The notes under the pieces were generated by a model that saw only the letters and a program-made list of their open reading frames with translations, was not told where the DNA came from and made no database searches. Shown here piece by piece: positions 18,172 to 26,130 of a stretch of DNA of 64,000 nucleotides; positions within the stretch are counted from its first letter, which is position 1; every line of letters begins with the position of its first letter. The DNA is from an uncultured Hyphomonas sp. (GTDB taxonomy: Bacteria; Pseudomonadota; Alphaproteobacteria; Caulobacterales; Hyphomonadaceae), in assembly GCF_963678875.1 (NCBI RefSeq), contig NZ_OY787457.1, positions 434,001 to 498,000 of the forward strand. Reading direction: 5' to 3'. Made by a program: the position numbers and the translations under genes.

Positions 18172-19701
18172 CTAGCGTTTCATGCTTCCCAGAATGCCCC
18201 GCAGGATGTAGCGGGTGAATTCGCGCGCCGCAGAGCGGGCGGCCTGGTTGCCGGCCTTCTGAAGAGGGGACATGCGGCGGGATCGGCTGGAGCTGGTTTT
18301 CTTGGCGCGGGCCTTTTTCTTTTCCAGTTCTTTCGCCGCTTTTTCTTCCTCTTTGGCGAGGCGTTCGGCTTCCTTGGCGGCCTTTGCTTCCTTCGCTTCA
18401 AGGATTTCGTAGGCCGACTCGCGGTCGACCACGCCTTCGTATTTCCCGGCGACAGGGCTCTCGTTGATCACTTTCTTGCGCTCGGCATCCTCTGCAGGTC
18501 CGAGCCGCGAGGCGGGCGGACGGACCACCGTATGCTGAACAATGCTCGGCGCCCCTTTGGCATCCAGCGTGGAAACCAGAGCCTCACCGACGCCGAGCGT
18601 GGTGATCACTTCCTCTGTGTCGAAGGCCGGGTTCGGGCGGAAGGAGTCTGCGGCCGCGCGCACGCCTTTGCGTTCGGCCGGTGTATAGGCGCGCAGGGCA
18701 TGCTGGAACCGGTTGCCGAGCTGGGCGAGGACGCTTTCCGGCAGGTCACGCGGGTTCTGCGTCACGAAGAAAACGCCCACGCCTTTCGAACGGATCAGGC
18801 GCACCACCTGTTCGATCTTCTGGAGAAGGGCAGAGGGCGTGTCATCGAAGAGAAGGTGGGCCTCATCGAAGAAGAAGACGAGCTTCGGTTTGTCCGGGTC
18901 GCCCACTTCCGGCAACTGCTCGAAGAGTTCCGACAAAAGCCATAGCAGGAAGGTCGAGTAGAGTTTGGGGCTGTTGATGAGGCGGGTCGAGTCGAGCACG
19001 CTCACGACCCCGCGGCCATCTGTTGTCGTCCGCATCATGTCAGACAGTTCCAGCGCCGGCTCGCCGAAGAAATGTTCGGCGCCTTCGCGTTCCATGACCA
19101 GCAGATTGCGCTGCAGCGCGCCCAGCGAGGCGGAGGCAATGTTGCCGTACTCCTTGCTCAGCTCATCGCGGATTTCCTTATCGCCCATATGAGCGAGCAG
19201 CTTGCGCAGGTCTTTGAGGTCGAGGAGGGCGAGGCCGTTGTCGTCGGCATATTCGAAGGCGATGTTCAGCACGCCTTCCTGCGCATCGGTCAGCCCCATC
19301 AGACGCGACAACAGCAGCGGGCCCATTTCCGAAATCGTCGTGCGGACAGGGTGGCCCTTTTCGCCGAACAGGTCCCAGAAAATCGTCGGGGCGCCGGAAT
19401 AGGTATATTCGCCGAGGCCAATCTTTTCGGCGCGCGAGACAAGCTTCGGGTGAAGCGGGTGCTTTTCGCTGCCCGGCACGCAGATGCCCGAGAGGTCGCC
19501 TTTCACATCAGCGCAGAAGACCGGTACGCCGGCATCGGAAAAGCCCTGAGCGAGGATCTGCAGCGTCACCGTCTTGCCGGTGCCCGTCGCGCCGGCGACG
19601 AGGCCGTGGCGGTTTGCGATTTTCAGCAGCAATTCCTGCGCGGCATCTGGATGGCCGGTTCCGTTGGCGTCCGCGCCGCCGATGAAAATGGTGTCGGTCA
19701 T
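18172..19701 (-). CDS. HerA-like / DUF853 family P-loop ATPase
   Basis: A 509-residue protein with a HerA/FtsK-like ATPase core. Walker A is GATGTGKTVTL (about residues 37-47), Walker B is in KLVFFFDEAHLL, and the sensor and arginine region is GVFFVTQNPRDLPESV. After the ATPase comes an Ala/Lys/Glu-rich helix (AKEAKAAKEAERLAKEEEKA) and a basic, Ser/Arg-rich C-terminus. DUF853 proteins are usually single-gene HerA relatives without the NurA nuclease, and none is encoded next to it here. The promoter faces the AI-2E-type permease gene, about 150 bases away. Confidence 0.9.
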   Translation of the reverse strand: MTDTIFIGGADANGTGHPDAAQELLLKIANRHGLVAGATGTGKTVTLQILAQGFSDAGVPVFCADVKGDLSGICVPGSEKHPLHPKLVSRAEKIGLGEYTYSGAPTIFWDLFGEKGHPVRTTISEMGPLLLSRLMGLTDAQEGVLNIAFEYADDNGLALLDLKDLRKLLAHMGDKEIRDELSKEYGNIASASLGALQRNLLVMEREGAEHFFGEPALELSDMMRTTTDGRGVVSVLDSTRLINSPKLYSTFLLWLLSELFEQLPEVGDPDKPKLVFFFDEAHLLFDDTPSALLQKIEQVVRLIRSKGVGVFFVTQNPRDLPESVLAQLGNRFQHALRAYTPAERKGVRAAADSFRPNPAFDTEEVITTLGVGEALVSTLDAKGAPSIVQHTVVRPPASRLGPAEDAERKKVINESPVAGKYEGVVDRESAYEILEAKEAKAAKEAERLAKEEEKAAKELEKKKARAKKTSSSRSRRMSPLQKAGNQAARSAAREFTRYILRGILGSMKR

Positions 19702-19853
19702 GATTGCCCCGCCTCTTTCGTTCTTGCCAGAACGCTAGAGAATTCGCCGGATTCGGCAAGGGCCGGGGTGTAAACGTACGGGCGGATGCCGGGCTCCTTG
19801 ACGCGGGGCGGGGCTGGCGCCACGCTCGCCACTGGCAAAAGGGGAGACCGGGC

Positions 19854-20975
19854 ATGAGCCGTGCCGCCACGACCGGAATCTGGATCATCGCGACGGGCGT
19901 CATCATCGCGTTCCTGTACTGGACGCGTGCTATCCTTGCGCCGTTCGCGCTGGCCGTATTCCTGTTCCTGACCATCGAGGGCTTTGCCACGATGATCGAC
20001 AACTGGACCCGTTTCCTGAAGATCGGACATGCCCGGATCATCGCGATCCTGCTCGTTCTGGGCGGCTTCATCGGCTTTATCGGGCTGATGGCAAATGGCA
20101 TCGCCGAGTTCGGCCGCGATGCGGGGGAATATGAAACCAAGATCAACGGCCTGATCCAGAACGCGTATGACGTCGTGCACATGACCGGTGCGCCGACGCT
20201 GCAGGAATTGCTGTTCAACGAGACCGGCCAGCGATTCTTCGCGACCATTGCGAATGCGACCGGCGACCTGTCCGGCGATGTCGTGCTGATCCTGATCTAT
20301 GTGGCGTTCCTGTTCCTGGCCCAGTCCGGCTGGAGCCTGAAACTCGACAATATCTTCCCCGACCCTGACGCCCGCGCGCAGGTGCGCGATGTGGGGGACG
20401 AGGCCCGCCGGGGAATCGAGAGCTATCTGTGGACCCAGACGGTGATCTCCGCGCTGATCACGATGCTGACCTATGGCTCGCTATTGGTGCTTGGGGTGAA
20501 GAACGCGCTGTTCCTGTCGGCGCTGATATTCGTGCTTAACTACATTCCCACGGTCGGCTCAATCGTGGCGGCTCTGGTGCCGCCGCTGTTCGCGCTGGTG
20601 CAGCCCAGCATGCCTGTCTGGGTTCCGGGCATTCCGCCGCAGGACACTTATATCTATGCGGGAATCGTTCTGGCCGTGGTCAGTTTCTGGCAATTCTCGA
20701 TCGGGAACTTCATCCAGCCGCGCATGATGGGGGAATCACTCAACCTGTCGTCGTTGGTTGTCCTGCTCGCGCTGGCCGTATGGGGCGTGATCTGGGGAAT
20801 CCCCGGCATGTTCCTGTCGGCGCCGCTGACTGTGTTGATGATGGTACTGTTTGCGCAATCCGATGCGACGCGGTGGATCGCGATTCTCCTGTCTTCTGAC
20901 GGCAATCCACAGGGCAAAGGAGGGCTTCATGCCGAAAGAGTTACAGCGGACGCTGCACAAGATGGTGGAGCGTGA
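19854..20975 (+). CDS. AI-2E family transporter
   Basis: A protein of about 373 residues of the AI-2 exporter (AI-2E, PF01594) superfamily. I place the start at ATG 19854 (MSRAATTGIW), with GGGGAG eight bases upstream; the frame stays open back to 19704, but that part lacks a suitable start. Paired N-terminal helices, a long amphipathic central domain and a C-terminal helical block with LSALIFVLNYIPTVGSIVAA and PRMMGESLNLSSLVVLLAL fit the family. The substrate is unknown, because this superfamily includes permeases unrelated to autoinducer-2. It is transcribed away from the DUF853 gene. Confidence 0.9.
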   Translation: MSRAATTGIWIIATGVIIAFLYWTRAILAPFALAVFLFLTIEGFATMIDNWTRFLKIGHARIIAILLVLGGFIGFIGLMANGIAEFGRDAGEYETKINGLIQNAYDVVHMTGAPTLQELLFNETGQRFFATIANATGDLSGDVVLILIYVAFLFLAQSGWSLKLDNIFPDPDARAQVRDVGDEARRGIESYLWTQTVISALITMLTYGSLLVLGVKNALFLSALIFVLNYIPTVGSIVAALVPPLFALVQPSMPVWVPGIPPQDTYIYAGIVLAVVSFWQFSIGNFIQPRMMGESLNLSSLVVLLALAVWGVIWGIPGMFLSAPLTVLMMVLFAQSDATRWIAILLSSDGNPQGKGGLHAERVTADAAQDGGA

Positions 20976-21103
20976 CTGCAATTCATGGCAATTCACAACC
21001 ACACCGCGATATGAATGACTAGGGCTGTTTGCGTTTCAGGAATTTATAAGTGGACTGATGCGCATATCTTGCGAATAAAATATTTGATACAAAATATAGA
21101 ATC

Positions 21104-21195
21104 AGGCCTCCGCGTGCGTCCCCCCACCCAGCCTGCGGATCAAGGCCTGTAGGGCCCGCCGGACACGTCCCCGTTCGGCGGGCCCGATTTATTTT
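21104..21195 (+). ncRNA. Candidate small RNA or transcribed terminator element
   Basis: Two stem-loops follow the AT-rich stretch. The first pairs AGGCCT with AGGCCT and CCGC with GCGG (21104-21113 with 21135-21148, with a 4-base bulge). The second pairs GGGCCCGCCG (21152-21161) exactly with CGGCGGGCCC (21176-21185) and ends in GATTTATTTT. That layout, an AT-rich upstream region followed by hairpins and a U-rich tail, fits a short RNA of about 85 nt, but the second hairpin could simply end the upstream permease transcript. I could not assign a well-spaced -35/-10 pair. Confidence 0.3.
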
Positions 21196-21234
21196 GGCGA
21201 CCGTCTTCTTTTTTCTCGCCAGTGCAACACGGAA

Positions 21235-21248
21235 GTTTCAATTGAAAC
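21235..21248. promoter_or_regulatory. Perfect 14-bp palindrome, candidate operator
   Basis: GTTTCAATTGAAAC reads the same on both strands and lies 80 bases before the glutamate dehydrogenase ATG. This is the usual position for a dimeric repressor or activator site. The regulator is unknown. Confidence 0.4.
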
Positions 21249-21328
21249 GACCAAGTTGAAGGAATACGTGACCCGGGTTAGACCGGAACACCACCGAATC
21301 CTTCCCCTTTTCCGTGTGAGTCTCTCTC

Positions 21329-24300
21329 ATGAACAATCAGACTGTTGCCGCCGATCCGCTCGATCAGGTGCTGACGCAGGTCACTCTGGAATCTGGCAAT
21401 GAAGACCTGAGCGGTCTGCAGCCGTCCGACATCGACGCGCTGGCCCGTGGCCTTTGGACCTGGGCGTCCGGGCTGCCCGCTGGCGAGCAGGATGTACGAG
21501 TCCTGATGGACGCCGAAGGCGCCTCGGGTCCGCTTGGCCGCAGCGTGCTGGAAACCGCCGGACCCGACATGCCTTTCCTGGTCGATTCGCTTTTGGGTGA
21601 GTGCGCCGATCAGGGCTTTGAAGTGCGTACGCTGTTCCATCCCGTCGTGCGCCTGCAGGACGGCCGCATGATTTCGGTGATCCAGATCCACCTGCCGCGC
21701 CTGACAGAGCGCGAGGCGGACCGGCTGGTCAAAGGCGCGCGTCAGACGCTGGAACACACGGCGCAGGCGGTTGCAGACTTCAAGCCCATGAAGGAGCGGA
21801 TGCGCGAGGAAATCCGCCGCCTGTCCCTGCTGGAAGAACCGAAGCACGCCGACACACATGAGGCGGTCGCTTTCCTGGAATGGCTGGCGAAGAATCACTT
21901 CGTTTTCCTGGGGTGCCGTGAATACCGGTTTGAAACCGATGCCGAAGGCCGCGTGCTGCCGGAAGAGCCGATCATGATCGAGGGCAGCAATCTGGGCCTT
22001 CTGCGGGATGAAGACCTGAACGTCCTGTCGCGCGACGCTGAGCCTCTGGTGCTGACACCGGAGATCGGGGAACTGCTGGAAGAGCCGTTCCCGCTGATCG
22101 TCGCGAAATCGACCCTGATCAGCCGCATCCACCGCCGTGTCGCGTGTGATTATGTCGGCGTGAAGAAATATGACGAGCAGGGGCGGGTGAACGGAGAAGT
22201 GCGGTTCCTCGGTCTGTTTACGGCCGAGGCCTATGATGAGACAGCACGCTCTATCCCGTTTATCCGGCGGCGTGTCCTGAAAGTCATCGCATCTTCCGGC
22301 GCCACGCCCGGCGGGCATACGGAAAAGGCGATCGCCAACCTGCTGGAAACCTGGCCGCGCGACGAGCTGTTCCAGACGGGTTCGAAAACGCTTGTGCCGA
22401 TGATCATGGGTGCGCTGCACCTGATCGGGCGGCCACGGACGCGCCTGTTCCTGCGGCGTGACCAGTTCGACCGGTTTGTGTCCGCCATCGTTTATGTGCC
22501 GCGTGAAGCCTATGACACGACCCTTCGGGAGCGGATCACGGAGACGCTGCTAGCCGCCTACAATGGCATGCTCATCCGTTTCCAGCCTTATTTTGATACC
22601 GGTCCGCTGGCGCGCGTGCACTTCCAGATCGCAATTGACCGGAATCATCCGGAGCCGGACGTCGAGGCGCTGGAAGCCGAGATCACCCGGCTCGCCCGCA
22701 CCTGGGATCAGGCCCTGCGCGAAGCAATGATCCAGTCCGACCTCGATGTGGTGGACACAGAAGGGGGGCGCGCATTCATCGGCGCATTCAACGCAGCCTA
22801 TCGTGAAGCCTTCACGCCCGAAGAGGCGATGCTGGATGTCGCCTCGATGGCGCAGCTCAGCGCGCGGTCGCCTGTTGTGGCCCGTGCATACCAGACCCCC
22901 AACGAGGACCCGGACAAGATCCGGGTAAAGATCTATTCGCGCAATGGGTCGATTCCCCTGTCACGCTGCGTGCCAGTGTTCGAGAAGATGGGCCTCTTTG
23001 CCGCTTTCGAGACGGGCTATCCTGTGCGGCCCGGTGAAAAGCCGGCGCCTGATGCGCCCGACGTCTATTGGGTGCACGACCTGTCCATGCGCTCTGAAAC
23101 CGGTGCGCCGATTGACCTTGAAACTGTGGCCCGGCGGCTTGAAGACGCCTTCGTTGCAGTCTGGAGCGGGAGCGCCGAGAATGATGGCTTCAACCGCCTG
23201 ATCCTGGTCGCCGGGGCGACATGGCGCGAAGCCGCGCTTGTCCGCACGCTGTGTGCCTATCGCCGCCAGACAGGCCTAGATCAGCCGCAGGACGTGCAGG
23301 AGGCGGCACTCGCCCGCTATCCGGCCCTGACGCGCCTGCTGGTCGACCTCTTTGCGGTCCGGTTCGATCCCTCCAAGGACCTCAGCCTGCGCCAGCGCGA
23401 GGATGCTTGCCGCGAAATCTGCGACAGTATCGAAGTGCACCTGCGGGACGTCTCGGCACTGGCCGACGACCAGGTCCTGCGCCGCCTCACGGACCTGATC
23501 CTCGGCGTGCAACGGACGAACTTCTATCAGACAAATGCCGATGGCGGCCCGCACTGCTTCGTCAGCCTGAAGATCGCCAGCCGCGAGCTGCGCGAAATGC
23601 CGGAGCCGAAGCCGTTCCGAGAGATTTTCATGTCCAGCCCAAACGTCGAAGGCGTGCACCTTCGTTTCGGTCCCGTTGCGCGCGGCGGTCTGCGCTGGTC
23701 GGACCGGGCGGCGGACTATCGCACCGAAGTCCTGGGGCTCGTGAAGGCACAGCAGGTGAAGAACGCCGTGATTGTTCCGGTCGGCTCCAAGGGCGGCTTC
23801 TATCCGAAACAATTGCCGGATCGGTCGGATCGCAATGCCTGGTTCGAAAGCGGACGGGATGCCTACAAGGAATTCATCACGTCTCTGCTGGAACTGACCG
23901 ATAATCTGAAAGACGGCGAAGTCACTCATCCGGCGGATACGGTCGTTTGGGACGGTCAGGATCCTTACCTCGTCGTCGCCGCAGACAAGGGCACGGCAAC
24001 TTTCTCCGATACGGCCAATGCGATCAGCCTCGAAAAAGGCCACTGGCTGGGCGATGCGTTCGCTTCCGGCGGGTCGGCGGGCTATGACCACAAGAAGATG
24101 GGCATCACGGCGCGCGGCGCGTGGGAAGCGGTCAAGCGGCACTTCCGGGAAATGGGCAAGGACATCCAGTCCGAACCCTTCACCGTGATCGGTGTCGGCG
24201 ACATGAGCGGCGACGTGTTCGGCAACGGCATGCTGTTGTCGCCGGAAATCCGCCTCGTGGCGGCCTTCAACCACATGCACATTTTCATCGATCCGGATCC

Positions 24301-26056
24301 GATCGATTCCAAAAAGAACCTTGCCGAACGCCAACGGATGTTCGACCTGCCGCAATCGACCTGGGACGACTATGACAAGAGCCTGATTTCCCAAGGCGGC
24401 GGCGTCTTTGCCCGGTCTGCCAAGTCGATTGAACTCAGCGACGAGATCAAGGCGCTGACGGGCCTCAACGCGGATGCCGTGACGCCGGACCAACTGATCC
24501 ATGCCCTTCTGAAGTCGCAGGCCGACCTGCTCTGGTTCGGCGGCATCGGCACCTATGTGAAGGCGGATACAGAGACCAATGGGGAAGTCGGTGACCGGGC
24601 CAATGACACCATCCGTATCGGCGCGCACCAGCTGCGCGTGAAAGTGGTCGGGGAAGGGGCCAATCTGGGCCTCACTCAGGCGGCCCGGATCGAGTTCGCC
24701 CTGTCCGGCGGACGCATCAATACCGATGCCATCGACAACTCCGCCGGTGTCGATTCCTCAGACCACGAAGTGAACATCAAGATCCTTGCAGCTGAAGCGA
24801 TCCGGCTCGGCAATCTGGAAGAAGACAAGCGCAACGCCCTGCTGGCGGACATGACCGACGATGTCGCAGCTCATGTCCTGCGCCACAATTACGACCAGAC
24901 CGCCGCCCTGACCCTGGCAGAAGCGACGGCCAAGCAGGATCATGAAGCGCTCGAACGCCTCATGGTGCATCTGGAAGGCCGCGGCGTGCTGGACCGCGCG
25001 CTGGAAGGCCTGCCGGAAACGGGCGACATGAAAGTCCGCGCCGATAATGGACAGGGGCTGAGCCGTCCGGAACTCGCCGTGCTGCTCGCCTGGTCCAAGA
25101 TTACCCTGTTCGACGATCTCGTTGCATCGGACCTGCCGGACGATCCGTATTTCGAGGACGTACTGAAGGCTTATTTCCCGAGCCCGATCGATTCCTATGG
25201 CGAGGCGATGGACAATCACCGCCTGAAGCGGGAGATCATCGCCACGGTGCTGGCCAACCGGTCGCTGGACATGGGCGGCTCGATCCCGGTTTTCCGCCTG
25301 CGGGAGATGACCGACACGACCGACATGGCCGCCATCGTGCGCGGACTGGAGGCGGCCCGCGTGGTGCTGGACTTTGAAGGCTTCCAGCGTGAGGTCGATG
25401 CGCTCGACAATGTGGTGCATGCCGATGTGCAGACGGACCTGCGGCTTCTGGCAGCGCAGGCGATGAGCGCGGCAGCGGCCTGGTTCGTGACGGCTATGCC
25501 GAAAGGCACGCTGCAGGAACTCGTGGAGGCCACACACGGCCCGCTGAACGAATTCAAGGCGTCGCTTGCCGATATCCACACACACTTCCCGGCGGCCCAG
25601 ATCGAACGGTCGACGCGCACCCTGACGCGGCGCGGGGCACCGGAGGAACTTGCGCGCTGGGCATCCGCCATGGGCCTGTTTGCGCAAGGCCTCGTCGTCG
25701 TGGACCTTGCCCGCGAGACCGGCGAATCCGTGCCGGCCGCAGGCGAGTGCTTCTTCCAGATCGGCGAGGCACTGCGCCTCGACCGCCTGCGTGTCTCCGC
25801 GCTGGATGGTCTCTCAAAGGCCGGTTTCTGGGACCGGGTTGCCGGCCGCCGCCTGATTGTCGAACTGGTGCAGACCCAGGCCGACGCGGCGCGCGATGCG
25901 CTGGCGGCAGGTGGTGCGGCGCAATGGCTTGCCCTGCATCAGGACGGACGCCGGGACCTGCTGGCCACATTGGCGGAACTCGGCAAGGAAAAGGCCTGGA
26001 GCTTTGCGAAGTTCGCGCTGGCCGCCGATGCGGTTCGCCATTTCATGAAGCGCTAG
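21329..26056 (+). CDS. NAD-specific glutamate dehydrogenase, large (about 180 kDa) type
   Basis: A 1,575-residue NAD-glutamate dehydrogenase of the large bacterial type, which oxidatively deaminates glutamate to 2-oxoglutarate. The N-terminal half carries ACT-like regulatory regions (for example HFVFLGCREYRF). The catalytic core includes RGGLRWSDRAADYRTEVLG with NAVIVPVGSKGGFYPK (about residues 785-830), then the dinucleotide-binding segment VIGVGDMSGDVFGNGML (about 953-970). It is expected to be cytosolic and allosterically controlled. It stands alone between a structured intergenic region and a bidirectional terminator, and it supplies the substrate of the sucAB complex encoded further on. 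Confidence 0.96.
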   Translation: MNNQTVAADPLDQVLTQVTLESGNEDLSGLQPSDIDALARGLWTWASGLPAGEQDVRVLMDAEGASGPLGRSVLETAGPDMPFLVDSLLGECADQGFEVRTLFHPVVRLQDGRMISVIQIHLPRLTEREADRLVKGARQTLEHTAQAVADFKPMKERMREEIRRLSLLEEPKHADTHEAVAFLEWLAKNHFVFLGCREYRFETDAEGRVLPEEPIMIEGSNLGLLRDEDLNVLSRDAEPLVLTPEIGELLEEPFPLIVAKSTLISRIHRRVACDYVGVKKYDEQGRVNGEVRFLGLFTAEAYDETARSIPFIRRRVLKVIASSGATPGGHTEKAIANLLETWPRDELFQTGSKTLVPMIMGALHLIGRPRTRLFLRRDQFDRFVSAIVYVPREAYDTTLRERITETLLAAYNGMLIRFQPYFDTGPLARVHFQIAIDRNHPEPDVEALEAEITRLARTWDQALREAMIQSDLDVVDTEGGRAFIGAFNAAYREAFTPEEAMLDVASMAQLSARSPVVARAYQTPNEDPDKIRVKIYSRNGSIPLSRCVPVFEKMGLFAAFETGYPVRPGEKPAPDAPDVYWVHDLSMRSETGAPIDLETVARRLEDAFVAVWSGSAENDGFNRLILVAGATWREAALVRTLCAYRRQTGLDQPQDVQEAALARYPALTRLLVDLFAVRFDPSKDLSLRQREDACREICDSIEVHLRDVSALADDQVLRRLTDLILGVQRTNFYQTNADGGPHCFVSLKIASRELREMPEPKPFREIFMSSPNVEGVHLRFGPVARGGLRWSDRAADYRTEVLGLVKAQQVKNAVIVPVGSKGGFYPKQLPDRSDRNAWFESGRDAYKEFITSLLELTDNLKDGEVTHPADTVVWDGQDPYLVVAADKGTATFSDTANAISLEKGHWLGDAFASGGSAGYDHKKMGITARGAWEAVKRHFREMGKDIQSEPFTVIGVGDMSGDVFGNGMLLSPEIRLVAAFNHMHIFIDPDPIDSKKNLAERQRMFDLPQSTWDDYDKSLISQGGGVFARSAKSIELSDEIKALTGLNADAVTPDQLIHALLKSQADLLWFGGIGTYVKADTETNGEVGDRANDTIRIGAHQLRVKVVGEGANLGLTQAARIEFALSGGRINTDAIDNSAGVDSSDHEVNIKILAAEAIRLGNLEEDKRNALLADMTDDVAAHVLRHNYDQTAALTLAEATAKQDHEALERLMVHLEGRGVLDRALEGLPETGDMKVRADNGQGLSRPELAVLLAWSKITLFDDLVASDLPDDPYFEDVLKAYFPSPIDSYGEAMDNHRLKREIIATVLANRSLDMGGSIPVFRLREMTDTTDMAAIVRGLEAARVVLDFEGFQREVDALDNVVHADVQTDLRLLAAQAMSAAAAWFVTAMPKGTLQELVEATHGPLNEFKASLADIHTHFPAAQIERSTRTLTRRGAPEELARWASAMGLFAQGLVVVDLARETGESVPAAGECFFQIGEALRLDRLRVSALDGLSKAGFWDRVAGRRLIVELVQTQADAARDALAAGGAAQWLALHQDGRRDLLATLAELGKEKAWSFAKFALAADAVRHFMKR

Positions 26057-26081
26057 AAACCTGCCGGCCAGAAATGAAAAA

Positions 26082-26113
26082 CCCCGCACCCGGCGCCGGG
26101 TGCGGGGCTTTTT
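26082..26113. terminator. Bidirectional rho-independent terminator
   Basis: A perfect 26-base palindrome (CCCCGCACCCGGC and its complement) is flanked by AAAAA on the left and TTTTT on the right. It serves both the plus-strand glutamate dehydrogenase gene and the minus-strand aminopeptidase gene. Confidence 0.93.
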
Positions 26114-26130
26114 GTGTCGCCGCCAGACGA

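Larger units (their letters stand above)
20976..21328. other. Structured, partly AT-rich intergenic region upstream of glutamate dehydrogenase
   Basis: This 353-base gap holds no convincing protein gene. It contains an AT-rich stretch at about 21040-21103, a two-hairpin block at 21104-21185 with a T-rich end, and a perfect 14-bp palindrome at 21235-21248. The glutamate dehydrogenase ATG follows at 21329. The AT content stands out strongly against the GC-rich surroundings. Confidence 0.7.

Noticed and set aside
23276..24628. Long minus-strand frame inside glutamate dehydrogenase
   Set aside because: Shadow frame with no domain; the plus-strand frame holds the catalytic motifs.
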